Below, piece by piece: positions 53,348 through 64,000 of a stretch of DNA of 64,000 bases. The stretch's first letter is position 1; every line of letters begins with the position of its first letter. This stretch comes from Afifella aestuarii. Lineage in GTDB: Bacteria; Pseudomonadota; Alphaproteobacteria; Rhizobiales; Afifellaceae. A program made the position numbers and the translations under genes. The notes below the pieces were generated by a model, which did no database searches, had not been told where the DNA came from, and saw nothing but the letters and a program-made list of their open reading frames with translations. The stretch lies in the NCBI RefSeq assembly GCF_004023665.1, contig NZ_SAUF01000001.1, positions 721,001-785,000 of the forward strand, given 5' to 3'.

Positions 53348-54427
53348 ATGATACCGAAAGAACGACTGGACGGGCTGATTGCCCGCCGCAACGCCATCAC
53401 CACGGAACTCACCAAGGCGCCGGAGACGGAGGTCTTCATCCGCCTGTCGCGCGAGCTTGCCGAGATCGAGGAGGTGGCCGGCAAGGGCGAAGAGCTGCTT
53501 GCGGCCCAGCAGGAGCTCGAAGACGCCGAGGCGCTGACCGCCGACCGCGACAGCGATGCGGAGATGCGCGAACTCGCCGAGGAAGAGGCCTATGCGCTGC
53601 GCAAGCGCATCGCCGTGCTCGCCGACGAGATCCGGGTTCTGCTTCTGCCGCGCGACGAGGCGGATTCCAAAAGCGCCATCCTGGAAGTCAGAGCCGGCAC
53701 CGGCGGCGACGAGGCGGCGCTTTTTGCCGGCGACCTTTTCCGCATGTATTGCCGCTATGCCGACCTCAAGAAATGGAAGGTCGAAATCCTCTCCGTCTCG
53801 GAGGGCGAAGTCGGCGGCTATAAGGAAGTGATCGCCTCCATCTCCGGGCGCAGCGTCTATGCGCGGCTCAAATTCGAATCGGGCGTGCACCGGGTGCAGC
53901 GCGTGCCGGAGACGGAAGGCGGCGGCCGCATCCATACCTCGGCGGCGACGGTCGCCGTCCTGCCGGAGGCGGAGGATGTCGATATCGAGATCCGCCAGGA
54001 AGATCTTCGCATCGACACGATGCGCGCCTCGGGCGCCGGCGGGCAGCACGTCAACACGACCGATTCAGCGGTGCGCATCACGCATCTTCCGACCGGCATC
54101 GTCGTCACGTCGTCTGAGAAGTCGCAGCACCAGAACCGGGCGCGCGCCATGCAGGTTCTGAAGGCGCGGCTTTATGACATGGAACGCGAGAAGGCCGACA
54201 GCGAACGCGCCTCGGCCCGCAAGAGCCAGGTCGGTACCGGCGACCGCTCGGAGCGCATTCGCACATACAATTTCCCGCAGGGCCGGGTGACCGACCACCG
54301 CATCAACCTGACGCTCTACAAGCTCGACAAGATTCTGGCCGGCGAAGCGCTCGACGAACTGGTCGACGGGCTCGTTGCCGACGATCAGGCGAACCGGCTT
54401 GCCGCGATCGAAGCCGAGCCGGCGTGA
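53348..54427 (+). CDS. prfA: peptide chain release factor 1
   Basis: 359 residues. It terminates translation at UAA and UAG. The universal GGQ is at residues 231-233 in [10 protein letters not shown]; the glutamine is methylated by PrmC, encoded immediately downstream. The N-terminal helical domain, [19 protein letters not shown] and the later [17 protein letters not shown] are typical RF1 blocks. It follows ptsP by 24 bases, and prmC starts within or just after its 3' end. Confidence 0.97.
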   Translation: MIPKERLDGLIARRNAITTELTKAPETEVFIRLSRELAEIEEVAGKGEELLAAQQELEDAEALTADRDSDAEMRELAEEEAYALRKRIAVLADEIRVLLLPRDEADSKSAILEVRAGTGGDEAALFAGDLFRMYCRYADLKKWKVEILSVSEGEVGGYKEVIASISGRSVYARLKFESGVHRVQRVPETEGGGRIHTSAATVAVLPEAEDVDIEIRQEDLRIDTMRASGAGGQHVNTTDSAVRITHLPTGIVVTSSEKSQHQNRARAMQVLKARLYDMEREKADSERASARKSQVGTGDRSERIRTYNFPQGRVTDHRINLTLYKLDKILAGEALDELVDGLVADDQANRLAAIEAEPA

Positions 54428-55382
54428 GGGCGGGGAAATAGCGAGAAGTCCGGCCGGTCGCGGGGCGCCAAGCCGCGACGCGCTTTTGAAGCAAGCGCGT
54501 GGAACCCTGAAGGCGGCCGGCATCGCCGATCCGGGGCGCGACGCGCGGCTGCTTCTTGCTGCCGCCTGCGGGATTTCCGCCGAACAGCTGATTTCGGTGG
54601 GTGATGCGCCGGTGTCGGACGAGGAGGAGGTGCGGTTTTCCGCCTTCATTGCCCGCCGCGTGGCGCGAGAGCCCGTCGTGCGCATTCTCGGAAAAGCGGA
54701 ATTCTGGGGGCTTTCGTTTCAGGTGGGGCCGGAGGTTTTGACGCCGCGCCCGGAGACGGAGCATGCCGTTGAAACCGCACTCGCCTTCCTTCGGGCCGAG
54801 GGGCGTGGCGAGCAGCTCCTCTTCGCCGATCTCGGCACGGGAAGCGGGGCCATCGCGGTGGCGCTCTTGCGGGAGCTTCGCGAAGCGCGATGTGTCGCGG
54901 TCGATCTGAGTGCCGCAGCGCTCGATGTGGCCCGGCAGAATGCCGTAAGGCACGGGGTGGAGGAGCGATTTTTGCCGTTTCACGGCGACTTTCGCGATCT
55001 CGGAGAGGTGGTCGCGCCGCAAAGCCTGACTTTTATCGTTTCCAATCCACCCTATATAGAGAGCGACGTCGTCGCGACGTTGATGCCAGAGGTCGAACGC
55101 TTCGATCCGAAGATGGCGCTCGATGGCGGCGAAGACGGGCTGGCCGCCTACCGGGCGATCGCAGAGGTCGCTCCCGAATTTTTGAAACCGGGCGGTGCAC
55201 TTATCCTTGAGATCGGCGCGGGCCAGGCGGAGAGTGTCACGGCACTTCTCAAGGAAAACGGACTTTCTGCATGTTCCGAGACAGTCGATCTTGCCGGAAT
55301 CGTGCGTGTGGTCAGCGCCAGGAAAGCTTGTGATGACAGTGTTGCAGACGCTGCTTTCGCCTGCCGCAATGCGAAAAAATAA
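54375..55382 (+). CDS. prmC: peptide chain release factor N5-glutamine methyltransferase PrmC
   Basis: The methyltransferase is unmistakable: an N-terminal helical bundle with [23 protein letters not shown] motif [16 protein letters not shown], and the NPPY catalytic motif in [13 protein letters not shown]. It methylates the GGQ glutamine of RF1/RF2, and prfA lies directly upstream. The start is uncertain. No ATG or GTG is in frame at a sensible place: TTG 54375 lies inside prfA (336 residues) and TTG 54486 gives about 298 residues. Homologues usually begin 10-20 residues before the KQARGTL segment, which favours the longer or an unrecognised start. Confidence 0.9.
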   Translation: MPTIRRTGLPRSKPSRREGGEIARSPAGRGAPSRDALLKQARGTLKAAGIADPGRDARLLLAAACGISAEQLISVGDAPVSDEEEVRFSAFIARRVAREPVVRILGKAEFWGLSFQVGPEVLTPRPETEHAVETALAFLRAEGRGEQLLFADLGTGSGAIAVALLRELREARCVAVDLSAAALDVARQNAVRHGVEERFLPFHGDFRDLGEVVAPQSLTFIVSNPPYIESDVVATLMPEVERFDPKMALDGGEDGLAAYRAIAEVAPEFLKPGGALILEIGAGQAESVTALLKENGLSACSETVDLAGIVRVVSARKACDDSVADAAFACRNAKK

Positions 55383-55633
55383 CTTGGAAATCCAAGTCAA
55401 TCTCGCTACGGTCAAGAGGCGATCCGGGGCACAACGCCACACAAATGTCCTTGAGACAGGCGAAGTTATCGCCCCCAGCGCGGATCGTTTGCACGTCTTC
55501 GCCACCGATGGTCATGAATGACACGGGCAGCTCCGGCTGAATTGGGAATCGTGCGATTGGAAAACTCAGCTTCGGTCAAGCCGTGGCGAGTAGGGGCACG
55601 GATCAAAAAGCTCTAAACCAGCGAGAACGGTTG

Positions 55634-56551
55634 ATGAGGCATAATCAGAACAGGCGGTCGCGGGGACGCAACCGCAAGGGGCCTAATCCTCTTTCGAGAA
55701 GCTATGAATCGAATGGGCCGGACGTCAAAGTTCGTGGAACGGCTCAGCACATCGCCGACAAATACGCCTTGCTGGCACGCGATGCGCTTTCTTCGGGGGA
55801 CAATGTCTCGGCCGAGAACTATTTTCAGCACGCAGAACACTACAACCGCATCCTGATGGCTGCGCAGGCGAACATGCCGCAGCAGCAAAACGTCAACAAT
55901 CAGGATCAAGACGACGACGACGATAGCGACGACTACCGTCCGATGAACGGCCATCGTCAGCCCTCGCGCAACGATTCGCGCCAGGACGACCGCGATTCCG
56001 ACGAGCGCGAGACGCGCGGTTCGGGAAATCGGGACGATAACCGCCGTGACGATAACCGTCGTGATGACGGGCGCCGCGATGATGGACGGCGGGGAAATCG
56101 CGACGGCCGCAATCGCGACGAACAGGCCGCATCGAGCGACAACGACGACGACAACGAGGGTGATGGCGAGGAGCGCAGCGAGCGCCGTCCGCGTCGCACC
56201 CGCCGTCGTCCGGCCGCGGTCGCCGAGAGCGCCGAGACCGGCAATTCGGACGATTCCAGCACGGATGAGCCCGCCGCCGAGAAGCCCAAGCCCGCCCGGA
56301 CGCCGAGGGCCCGCAAAACCGCCAAGGCGGAAAATGCCGAAGCGGCCGACAGCGGAACGGATGAGGGGACGGGCGAAGCTGCGCCGGCTCCGAAGCCGCG
56401 CCGCCGCACCAAGAAGGCGGCTGCTGCCGACGGCGAAAGCAGCAATGGCAACGGCGAAGCCAAGGCCGAGATGAAGGCCGACGGCAAGAGCGACGAAAAA
56501 GGCGAGCCGACGCACGACGGTGCCGCGGCTCTGGCAGCCTTTCCGGAATAA
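55634..56551 (+). CDS. DUF4167 family protein with repetitive Arg/Asp-rich region
   Basis: 305 residues from the ATG at 55634 with GAGA upstream; a longer frame to 55583 is rejected. The N-terminus is DUF4167: basic MRHNQNRRSRGRNRKGPNPL, then GTAQHIADKYALLARDALSSGD. The rest is low complexity, with DDNRR/DDGRR tandem motifs around residues 130-155 and a long Ala/Glu/Lys/Pro region. The family is typical of Hyphomicrobiales and sits after prmC. A nucleic-acid or RNA-binding role is plausible from composition but not established. Confidence 0.88.
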   Translation: MRHNQNRRSRGRNRKGPNPLSRSYESNGPDVKVRGTAQHIADKYALLARDALSSGDNVSAENYFQHAEHYNRILMAAQANMPQQQNVNNQDQDDDDDSDDYRPMNGHRQPSRNDSRQDDRDSDERETRGSGNRDDNRRDDNRRDDGRRDDGRRGNRDGRNRDEQAASSDNDDDNEGDGEERSERRPRRTRRRPAAVAESAETGNSDDSSTDEPAAEKPKPARTPRARKTAKAENAEAADSGTDEGTGEAAPAPKPRRRTKKAAAADGESSNGNGEAKAEMKADGKSDEKGEPTHDGAAALAAFPE

Positions 56552-56578
56552 GTTTCGGCTCATTGAAACAGTGACATC

Positions 56579-56606
56579 AGGCGTGGGTCTCGGCCCGCGC
56601 CTTTTT
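56579..56606 (+). terminator. rho-independent terminator of the DUF4167 gene
   Basis: AGGCGTGGG (56579-56587) pairs with CCCGCGCCT (56594-56602), with one G:T pair and a 6-base loop, running into five Ts. It separates the DUF4167 gene from the convergent MOSC gene. Confidence 0.85.
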
Positions 56607-56702
56607 CATATCCGCTATCGGGTCTGCGGAATGGGCGGACGGCCTTGCCGCCCTGCGCAATTCATGGGTTCGGCGCTTGCCTTACCCTGCCGTCTCAGGC
56701 CG

Positions 56703-57467
56703 TCAGGCCGGAGGCGAAAACGCGTCGCCCTCGCGTAGCGAGCCGGCGGTTGCGGCCGTGAGATAGATGCCGAAATCGGAATGGCCGTAGAGCTCCAAGA
56801 GGGCTCGCGGGAGGGCCGCGTCGCGCGCGCCCGTCTTTGGATCGACATTGGTGGCGGCACAGCGCTGCGTGCGCTTTCGACCCGAGAGAGTGATCTCCGG
56901 CAGGTCCAGCGTCTTGCCGATCCAATCGAATTCGGCGAAGGGCGGCGCCCCGTCGATAACGATGTTGGGCCGGAAACGCAGGGGATCGAGGCTGCGGCCG
57001 AGCTTTTCTTCCAATGCGCGCAGGCTTGCGAGATTGACGAGATGCAGCGATTTCGTGCGCACGTCGGAAAAGGAATGACCCGGCACGCGCAGAAGCCGCG
57101 GCGGACCGCGCAGCTCCGCGGCGAATTCTTCCGCTACCCAGGCTTCGAGCGCTGCGCGGCCTTCCGCCGTGGCCAGCGAGCCTGAAAAACCGGCCGAGCC
57201 GCCATCCTTCGGCGTGATCGAGAGCTCTTGCGTTCCCTCGTCGAAGCGGCTTTCGAAGGTGGCGAGCCGCTCGTTCTTCATCAGCATCAAAAAGCGGATC
57301 TTCGGCAGATGCTGCGGGTTTTCCGGATCGAAGCCTGAGGGGCCGTTCTCGATCGCAAAGGCGCGGTCGAAGGGCATGGTGGCGCCCTTTTCGAGCGTCG
57401 CGTCCGAGAGGCGTTCCGGGGACAGCCCTTTGACGGGATAGCGGTAAAGCGCGGTGACCTTGATCAT
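56703..57467 (-). CDS. MOSC domain-containing protein
   Basis: 254 residues from the ATG at 57467; longer frames to 57557 lack support. The N-terminal beta-barrel starts [15 protein letters not shown], and the MOSC domain holds [18 protein letters not shown] and the conserved cysteine in [13 protein letters not shown]. Such proteins bind molybdenum cofactor and act as sulfur carriers or amidoxime-reducing-type enzymes; the exact activity is unknown. It is divergent from clpB across 278 bases. Confidence 0.88.
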   Translation of the reverse strand: MIKVTALYRYPVKGLSPERLSDATLEKGATMPFDRAFAIENGPSGFDPENPQHLPKIRFLMLMKNERLATFESRFDEGTQELSITPKDGGSAGFSGSLATAEGRAALEAWVAEEFAAELRGPPRLLRVPGHSFSDVRTKSLHLVNLASLRALEEKLGRSLDPLRFRPNIVIDGAPPFAEFDWIGKTLDLPEITLSGRKRTQRCAATNVDPKTGARDAALPRALLELYGHSDFGIYLTAATAGSLREGDAFSPPA

Positions 57468-57603
57468 GGGATTTGGCTTCCGCTGCGGTGGTGGCAAAGT
57501 CAACCGACGGTGTGCACCGCAGGGCGGAGACGTACGTTTCCGGGGGCCGCTGGTCACTCAAATGCGGGCTTTTCGCTCCCTCTCAAAAGGGCGGTTGCCG
57601 AGG

Positions 57604-57630
57604 CTCGAAAATCGGCGCCGCGACCATTGC
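57604..57630 (+). promoter_or_regulatory. possible sigma-32-type heat-shock promoter of clpB
   Basis: CTCGAAA (57604-57610) and CATTGC (57625-57630) are 14 bases apart, a loose match to the RpoH pattern CTTGAAA...CATNT. It lies 116 bases upstream of the clpB start. clpB is normally RpoH-controlled, which is the main reason to consider it. Confidence 0.3.
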
Positions 57631-57745
57631 GTGGCAAATCAGCCACACCCATATGAGCATCCGGTACGGGGCGCTTCCGAAGAAGGCCTCAATCTCATGT
57701 CAGGTGCGGGATGCTACGGGTCCCGGCGCCGGAAGGGGTCAAACG

Positions 57746-60382
<2,637 letters not shown>

Positions 60383-60444
60383 GCCCGTTTGGTGACGGCG
60401 CCCCGCTCCGGCGAGGCGCCATCCTCTCACATTTAAGATGCGAA

Positions 60445-60477
60445 CGCACTTCCCGGAGCCGGGGAGGGCGTTTTTTT
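60445..60477 (+). terminator. rho-independent terminator of clpB
   Basis: A GC-rich imperfect stem (60445-60454 with 60461-60470, one mismatch and one G:T pair) runs straight into seven Ts at 60471-60477. It lies 63 bases after the clpB stop. Confidence 0.85.
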
Positions 60478-60633
60478 ATGCGCGCGGGCATTTCCTCCTG
60501 CCCCTCACGCGAGCGGCCTCGTTTCAGCGGCGGGCCGCGCGCCTCTGCCGGGAACTCCCGCGGCCCTTAAGACTTTGTCCTTCCTGGCTGCGCTAACGTC
60601 GCGGCGTTTGGATGACAGGGCAGGGGCATATTC

Positions 60634-61461
60634 ATGCTTTCAATGAGACGCGTTGTTGCCGCGGCGGTTTTCGCCTGCGCGGCGGCAGGTTTTTCCGCCA
60701 CGACGCAGGCCGCGTCCTGCGGCAATGGGCCGGCGGGCTTTCCGGCCTGGCTGCAGGATTTCAAGCAGGAGGCGGCACGGGCCGGCATCTCACAGCGGGT
60801 GATCGATCGGGCGCTTTCGGGCGTCTCCTACCAGTCGAAGGTCATTCGCCTCGACCGCGGCCAGCATTCCTTCAAGCTCTCCTTCGACGAGTTTTACCGC
60901 AAGCGGGTGAACGACGCGATGATCCGCAAGGGGCACAAGCTCATCGGCCAGTATTCGTCGCTTCTGTCGTCGATCGAAAAGCGCACCGGCGTGCCGCCGG
61001 AGGTGATCGTCTCGATCTGGGGGCTGGAGACCGGCTATGGCCGCAATTCCGGATCGATGGCGACGTTCCCGTCGCTTGCCACGCTCGCCTATGATTGCCG
61101 GCGCTCCGCCTTCTTCACCGGCGAGCTTCTGGCGGCCCTGAAGATCGTTCAGCGCGGCGACATCGCTCCCTCGCAGATGCGCGGCGCCTGGGCGGGCGAA
61201 CTCGGCCAGACGCAGTTCCTCGCCTCGTCCTATCTGCGCTTCGCCGTCGATGGCGACGGCAACGGGCGGCGCGACCTCATCAATTCGGTGCCGGATGTGC
61301 TCGCCTCCACAGGCAATTATCTCCGGGCCTATGGCTGGCAGCCGGGGCGGGGCTGGGAACCGGGCACGACGAATTACAACGTGCTGCACCAGTGGAACAA
61401 AGCCGACGTCTACGTGAAGACGATCTCGGTGATGGCCTCGAAAATGGCCGGGCGAAGCTGA
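60634..61461 (+). CDS. lytic murein transglycosylase (MltB-like, SLT_2 family)
   Basis: 275 residues. A signal peptide ends near TTQAAS. The catalytic glutamate is Glu132 in IWGLETGYGRNSG, and AGELGQTQFLASSYLRFAVDGDG is the family's second hallmark block. It cleaves peptidoglycan strands to 1,6-anhydro products in the periplasm. It lacks an obvious lipobox and the C-terminal peptidoglycan-binding domain seen in longer homologues. The gene is monocistronic after the clpB terminator. Confidence 0.92.
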   Translation: MLSMRRVVAAAVFACAAAGFSATTQAASCGNGPAGFPAWLQDFKQEAARAGISQRVIDRALSGVSYQSKVIRLDRGQHSFKLSFDEFYRKRVNDAMIRKGHKLIGQYSSLLSSIEKRTGVPPEVIVSIWGLETGYGRNSGSMATFPSLATLAYDCRRSAFFTGELLAALKIVQRGDIAPSQMRGAWAGELGQTQFLASSYLRFAVDGDGNGRRDLINSVPDVLASTGNYLRAYGWQPGRGWEPGTTNYNVLHQWNKADVYVKTISVMASKMAGRS

Positions 61462-61483
61462 CGGCGCATCGCCCGGATGAGGC

Positions 61484-61840
61484 CTAAATCGGCGCGCGGA
61501 AGATGAAAAACGCGCCGAGCCCGATGAAGGCGAAGCCGACGAGCTGGTTGAGCGTGATCGGCTCTTTCAAATAGATGGCGGAGAAGCCGACGAAGACGAC
61601 GAGGGTGATGACCTCCTGAATCGTCTTCAGCTCCGCCGCACTATAGGCGCGGTAGCCGATGCGGTTCGCCGGCACGGCGAAGCAATATTCCAACAGCGCG
61701 ATCATCCAAGAAATGAGGATGACGAGCGGCAGCGGCCGGTCGGTGAAGCGCAGATGCCCGTACCAGGCGACCGTCATGAAGAGATTGGATGCCGACAGAA
61801 GCAGGATCGGCGCGACCTGCGGCGGGATGGAAAACGTCAT
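61484..61840 (-). CDS. DMT-type four-helix membrane protein (DUF486)
   Basis: 118 residues, four hydrophobic helices. Family features are APILLLSASNLFMTVAWYGHL, LISWMIALLEYCFAVPANRIG and the closing LNQLVGFAFIGLGAFFIF. The drug/metabolite-transporter-like fold suggests a half-size transporter; no substrate is known. It is convergent with the transglycosylase gene (22 bases apart). Confidence 0.88.
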   Translation of the reverse strand: MTFSIPPQVAPILLLSASNLFMTVAWYGHLRFTDRPLPLVILISWMIALLEYCFAVPANRIGYRAYSAAELKTIQEVITLVVFVGFSAIYLKEPITLNQLVGFAFIGLGAFFIFRAPI

Positions 61841-61951
61841 CGTGACCTTAAGACAAGGCGGGATGCCGACAACGCTCCCGCGAGCGAAGCAATGAAGAAG
61901 ACCGCCGAAACGTTCCCGCCGTGGTGATGAAACGCGGACGGGACAGGCGTC

Positions 61952-62110
61952 TCAGATGCCGAAACAGCCGGGCAGACCCGAGACCAGCACCGACATGAAG
62001 ATCGCATCCGATTTCAGCTGCCAGCCGAGAAAGACGGAAACGATCGCGGCGAGCGCGAGCAGGGCCGAGGCGGCGGTGAAGGCGAGCGAGCCGTCGAAGG
62101 GAAGCTTCAT
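61952..62110 (-). CDS. 52-residue putative membrane peptide
   Basis: The frame runs from ATG 62110 to TGA 61952-61954. Residues 9-31 form a hydrophobic helix (LAFTAASALLALAAIVSVFLG), followed by a polar turn and a second hydrophobic stretch (AIFMSVLVSGLPG). There is no convincing ribosome-binding site upstream. It lies between SCO and DUF486 genes on the same strand. Coding is plausible but not proven. Confidence 0.4.
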   Translation of the reverse strand: MKLPFDGSLAFTAASALLALAAIVSVFLGWQLKSDAIFMSVLVSGLPGCFGI

Positions 62111-62181
62111 GGAGGAGATGTTGCGCCGGCGCCCGCTCCACCGTCAAGCATGGCGTCAAGCGGGGGCCGTCAGGCAGGCGT

Positions 62182-62778
62182 TCAAGCCGCGCCGTCAAGC
62201 AGTCGGTTGAGCTTGGCGAGCGCTGCGTCGCGGTCCTCGTTGAAATTGATGGTGCCGGCGAGGCGGCCGTCCCCGTCGAGCAGGAAGACCGAGGCGGTGT
62301 GGTCCATGGTGTAGTCGCCGCCCTCCGTCTCCACCTTGCGATAGAAGACATGATAATCGTCGAGCATGGCCCGCACCTTGTCAGGCTCGCCGGTGATGCC
62401 GCGGATCCCGGCATCGAAAGCTGAGACGTAATCGGCCATCACTTCGGGCGTGTCGCGCTCCGGATCGACGGTGACGAAGACAAGGGCGAGATCATCCGCC
62501 TTGTCGCCGAGCGCTTCGCGCCAGCTCGCCATGTCGGCGAGCGTCGTCGGGCAGACATCGGGGCAATGGGTGAAGCCGAAGAAGACGGCGGAGGGGTGGC
62601 CCTCGAAAATCTCTTCAGTGACCGGCGCGCCTTGTTCATCGACGAGGGTGAAATCGGCGCCGAGCCGATCGCCGCCGGCGATGCCCCCCTGGTTGCGCGA
62701 CAGGACCCAGAGGGCCGTGACGCCGACGAGGGCGGCGGCAACCGCGATCCAAAGTCCAATCAAGATGCCGCGTCGCAT
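62182..62778 (-). CDS. SCO family copper chaperone
   Basis: 198 residues. One N-terminal membrane anchor (residues 5-25) and a thioredoxin-like domain outside. The copper-binding motif is complete: Cys72 and Cys76 in THCPDVCPTT and His160 in MDHTASVF. SCO proteins deliver copper to the CuA site of cytochrome c oxidase. VFVTVDPERDTPEVMADY is the family block. No oxidase genes are in the window. Confidence 0.93.
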   Translation of the reverse strand: MRRGILIGLWIAVAAALVGVTALWVLSRNQGGIAGGDRLGADFTLVDEQGAPVTEEIFEGHPSAVFFGFTHCPDVCPTTLADMASWREALGDKADDLALVFVTVDPERDTPEVMADYVSAFDAGIRGITGEPDKVRAMLDDYHVFYRKVETEGGDYTMDHTASVFLLDGDGRLAGTINFNEDRDAALAKLNRLLDGAA

Positions 62779-62853
62779 GTCGTCAGGCTCCTTTCAGGCG
62801 GGTTTCTCCGCGAGAGATCGGGCACCTTCGGGAGCGGCGCCCGGGCTGCGGGC

Positions 62854-64000
62854 TCAGTCGGTAAGGGTCGCGACGCGAGAGGAATTGTCGCGTGCGAGCA
62901 AGGCGTCGATGCGCTGACGCTCCTTGTTGAAACGGGCGAGCTCGGCGCCGGTCAAAGTGTGGCCGCGCGGGACGCGGATCTTCATCGGATCGACGAAGCG
63001 GCCGTTGACCAGGACCTCGAAGTGGCAATGCGGCCCGGTCGACAGACCCGTTGAACCGATATAGCCGATGATCTGGCCCTGATGGACGCGCATGCCGACC
63101 TTGATGCCTTTGGCGATGCCCGACATGTGGTTGTAGGTGGAGACATAGCCGTTGGCGTGTTTGATCTCCACGCGCCGGCCGTAGGTGGAGAACCAGCTGG
63201 CGCGCTCGATGATGCCGTCGCCGGCGGCGATGATCGGGCTGCCGCGCGGCGCCGCCCAGTCGACGCCGGAATGCAGCTTGTAGCGGCCGAGGATCGGATG
63301 CTTGCGCATGCCGAAGGGCGAGCGGAAAACGCCGTTCGGCACCGGCTTGCGCAGGAGGAACTTGTCGGCGCTCTTGCCGTCGGGATCGTAATAGCCGATC
63401 GAGCCGTCTTCCTCGTTGCGGTAGCGATAAAAGCGATGCTTGGCGCCGTTGACGGTGAGCGAGGCGTAGATGAGCTCCTCCGCGTCGGGATCGCCCGTGT
63501 AGACGGCTTCGAATTCGTCGCGCCTCGATGTGCGGCTTTGCAGATCCGTGTCGAAGGAGAAGATGCGCACGAGCTTTTCGGCAAGCTCGGGCTTCATGTC
63601 GAGGCTGAGGGCGGAGCGCCAGAGCGCGCTGTAGACGCTCGGAAGAGAGGAGCGGGAGCGCGTATCGGCGGCGTTCGCAGTCTCGAAATCGCCTTCACTG
63701 AAGTTCGGCTCGGCCGCCGCCACATAGGCGCCGCCATCGGAGAGCGCCACCGTCGCCAGATGCTGGCCGTTGGAATAAAGGCTGATGCGGACCGGGCGCA
63801 CGCGTCCTGCGTCGTCTTCGGCAAGGCCGAGGCGCAGCTTCTGGCCGGCACGGAAATCGAAGGCGAAATTGGCGATCATCGTCGACTGGATCTCGGCCGC
63901 CTCCACCTCCGTGGCGCCTTCGGCCTCCAGAAGCTTGGTGAGTGCATCGCCGGTCGCGACCTGGACGATCTTTTCCTCGATCGCCTCGTCGACCGGCGCC
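62854..64000 (-). CDS. M23 family metallopeptidase (5' end beyond window)
   Basis: At least 381 codons are open to the window edge, and the true start lies outside. The C-terminal LytM-type domain shows HSGVDWAAPRGSPI (zinc ligands), NGYVSTYNHMSG, VGMRVHQGQIIGYIGSTGLST and HCHFEVLVNGRFVDP. It hydrolyses peptide bonds in peptidoglycan, or activates amidases when degenerate; the ligands here look intact. The upstream segment with GDALTKLLEAEGA resembles the LysM-like or coiled regions that precede the domain. Membrane anchoring cannot be judged here. Confidence 0.9.
   Translation of the reverse strand, partial: APVDEAIEEKIVQVATGDALTKLLEAEGATEVEAAEIQSTMIANFAFDFRAGQKLRLGLAEDDAGRVRPVRISLYSNGQHLATVALSDGGAYVAAAEPNFSEGDFETANAADTRSRSSLPSVYSALWRSALSLDMKPELAEKLVRIFSFDTDLQSRTSRRDEFEAVYTGDPDAEELIYASLTVNGAKHRFYRYRNEEDGSIGYYDPDGKSADKFLLRKPVPNGVFRSPFGMRKHPILGRYKLHSGVDWAAPRGSPIIAAGDGIIERASWFSTYGRRVEIKHANGYVSTYNHMSGIAKGIKVGMRVHQGQIIGYIGSTGLSTGPHCHFEVLVNGRFVDPMKIRVPRGHTLTGAELARFNKERQRIDALLARDNSSRVATLTD

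Noticed and set aside
50942..54049. 1035-codon minus-strand open frame across ptsP and prfA
   Set aside because: It is antisense to two well-supported genes and has no recognisable domain.

Overview
The window is chromosomal DNA from a high-GC alphaproteobacterium, most likely of the Hyphomicrobiales (Rhizobiales). The evidence is gene content and order: lysC-ptsP-prfA-prmC-DUF4167, cobS/cobT beside a J-domain protein and bolA, a CarD/7Fe-ferredoxin/S4/Suv3-helicase block, secA divergent from a parvulin, and DUF1178 and DUF1236 proteins. No rRNA, tRNA, CRISPR array or intact insertion sequence was recognised. Most of the window is densely packed housekeeping DNA with many 4-base start/stop overlaps.

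Region 1 (1-9084) is accessory metabolism. A tightly coupled operon holds the end of an unidentified gene, a maleate-isomerase/arylmalonate-decarboxylase-like enzyme, a PLP aminotransferase-like enzyme, an SsuCBA-type ABC importer, a UbiX flavin prenyltransferase and a UPF0306 flavin-binding-like protein. A 519-base gap, an aldo/keto reductase and a split methylenetetrahydrofolate reductase pair follow. Region 2 (9141-17737) carries a sigma-32 family factor, CarD, ferredoxin, an S4 protein, a 1067-residue Suv3-like helicase, a DUF3108 protein, ribosomal protein L28 and a queuosine-precursor transporter. The gap behind the helicase holds nine GANTC (CcrM-type) sites within 226 bases. Region 3 (17767-28560) has cobT-cobS, a J-domain protein, bolA, a CorC/HlyC-type membrane protein, aroB-aroK, a 47-residue membrane peptide coupled to xerD, accA and a lipoprotein L,D-transpeptidase.

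Region 4 (28700-33450) is accessory: an MFS exporter with its TetR regulator and operator-like palindrome, a GNAT acetyltransferase, two tiny membrane proteins and a class III cyclase-like protein with unusual substrate-pocket residues. Region 5 (33466-46962) has secA (with a 23-base tandem duplication over its stop), a periplasmic parvulin, argJ-mutT-flp pilin, a methyltransferase, comF-like, grxC, a nitrilase-like hydrolase, DUF1178, a zinc-type CDF transporter, an SH3/DUF1236 protein, hemolysin III, TerC and ubiG.

Between ubiG and lysC sits a stretch (47070-49714), part of it clearly AT-richer, with an endonuclease/exonuclease/phosphatase protein, a membrane protein of unknown function and a decayed gene with an in-frame TGA; it looks like inserted DNA. 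Region 6 (49715-64000) returns to conserved genes: lysC, ptsP, prfA, prmC, a DUF4167 protein, a MOSC protein, clpB, a lytic transglycosylase, DUF486, a small membrane peptide, an SCO copper chaperone and an M23 peptidase running off the window end.

Function calls come from reading motifs by eye. No database search was run. Start sites were chosen by ribosome-binding sites and family lengths, and doubtful ones are flagged.
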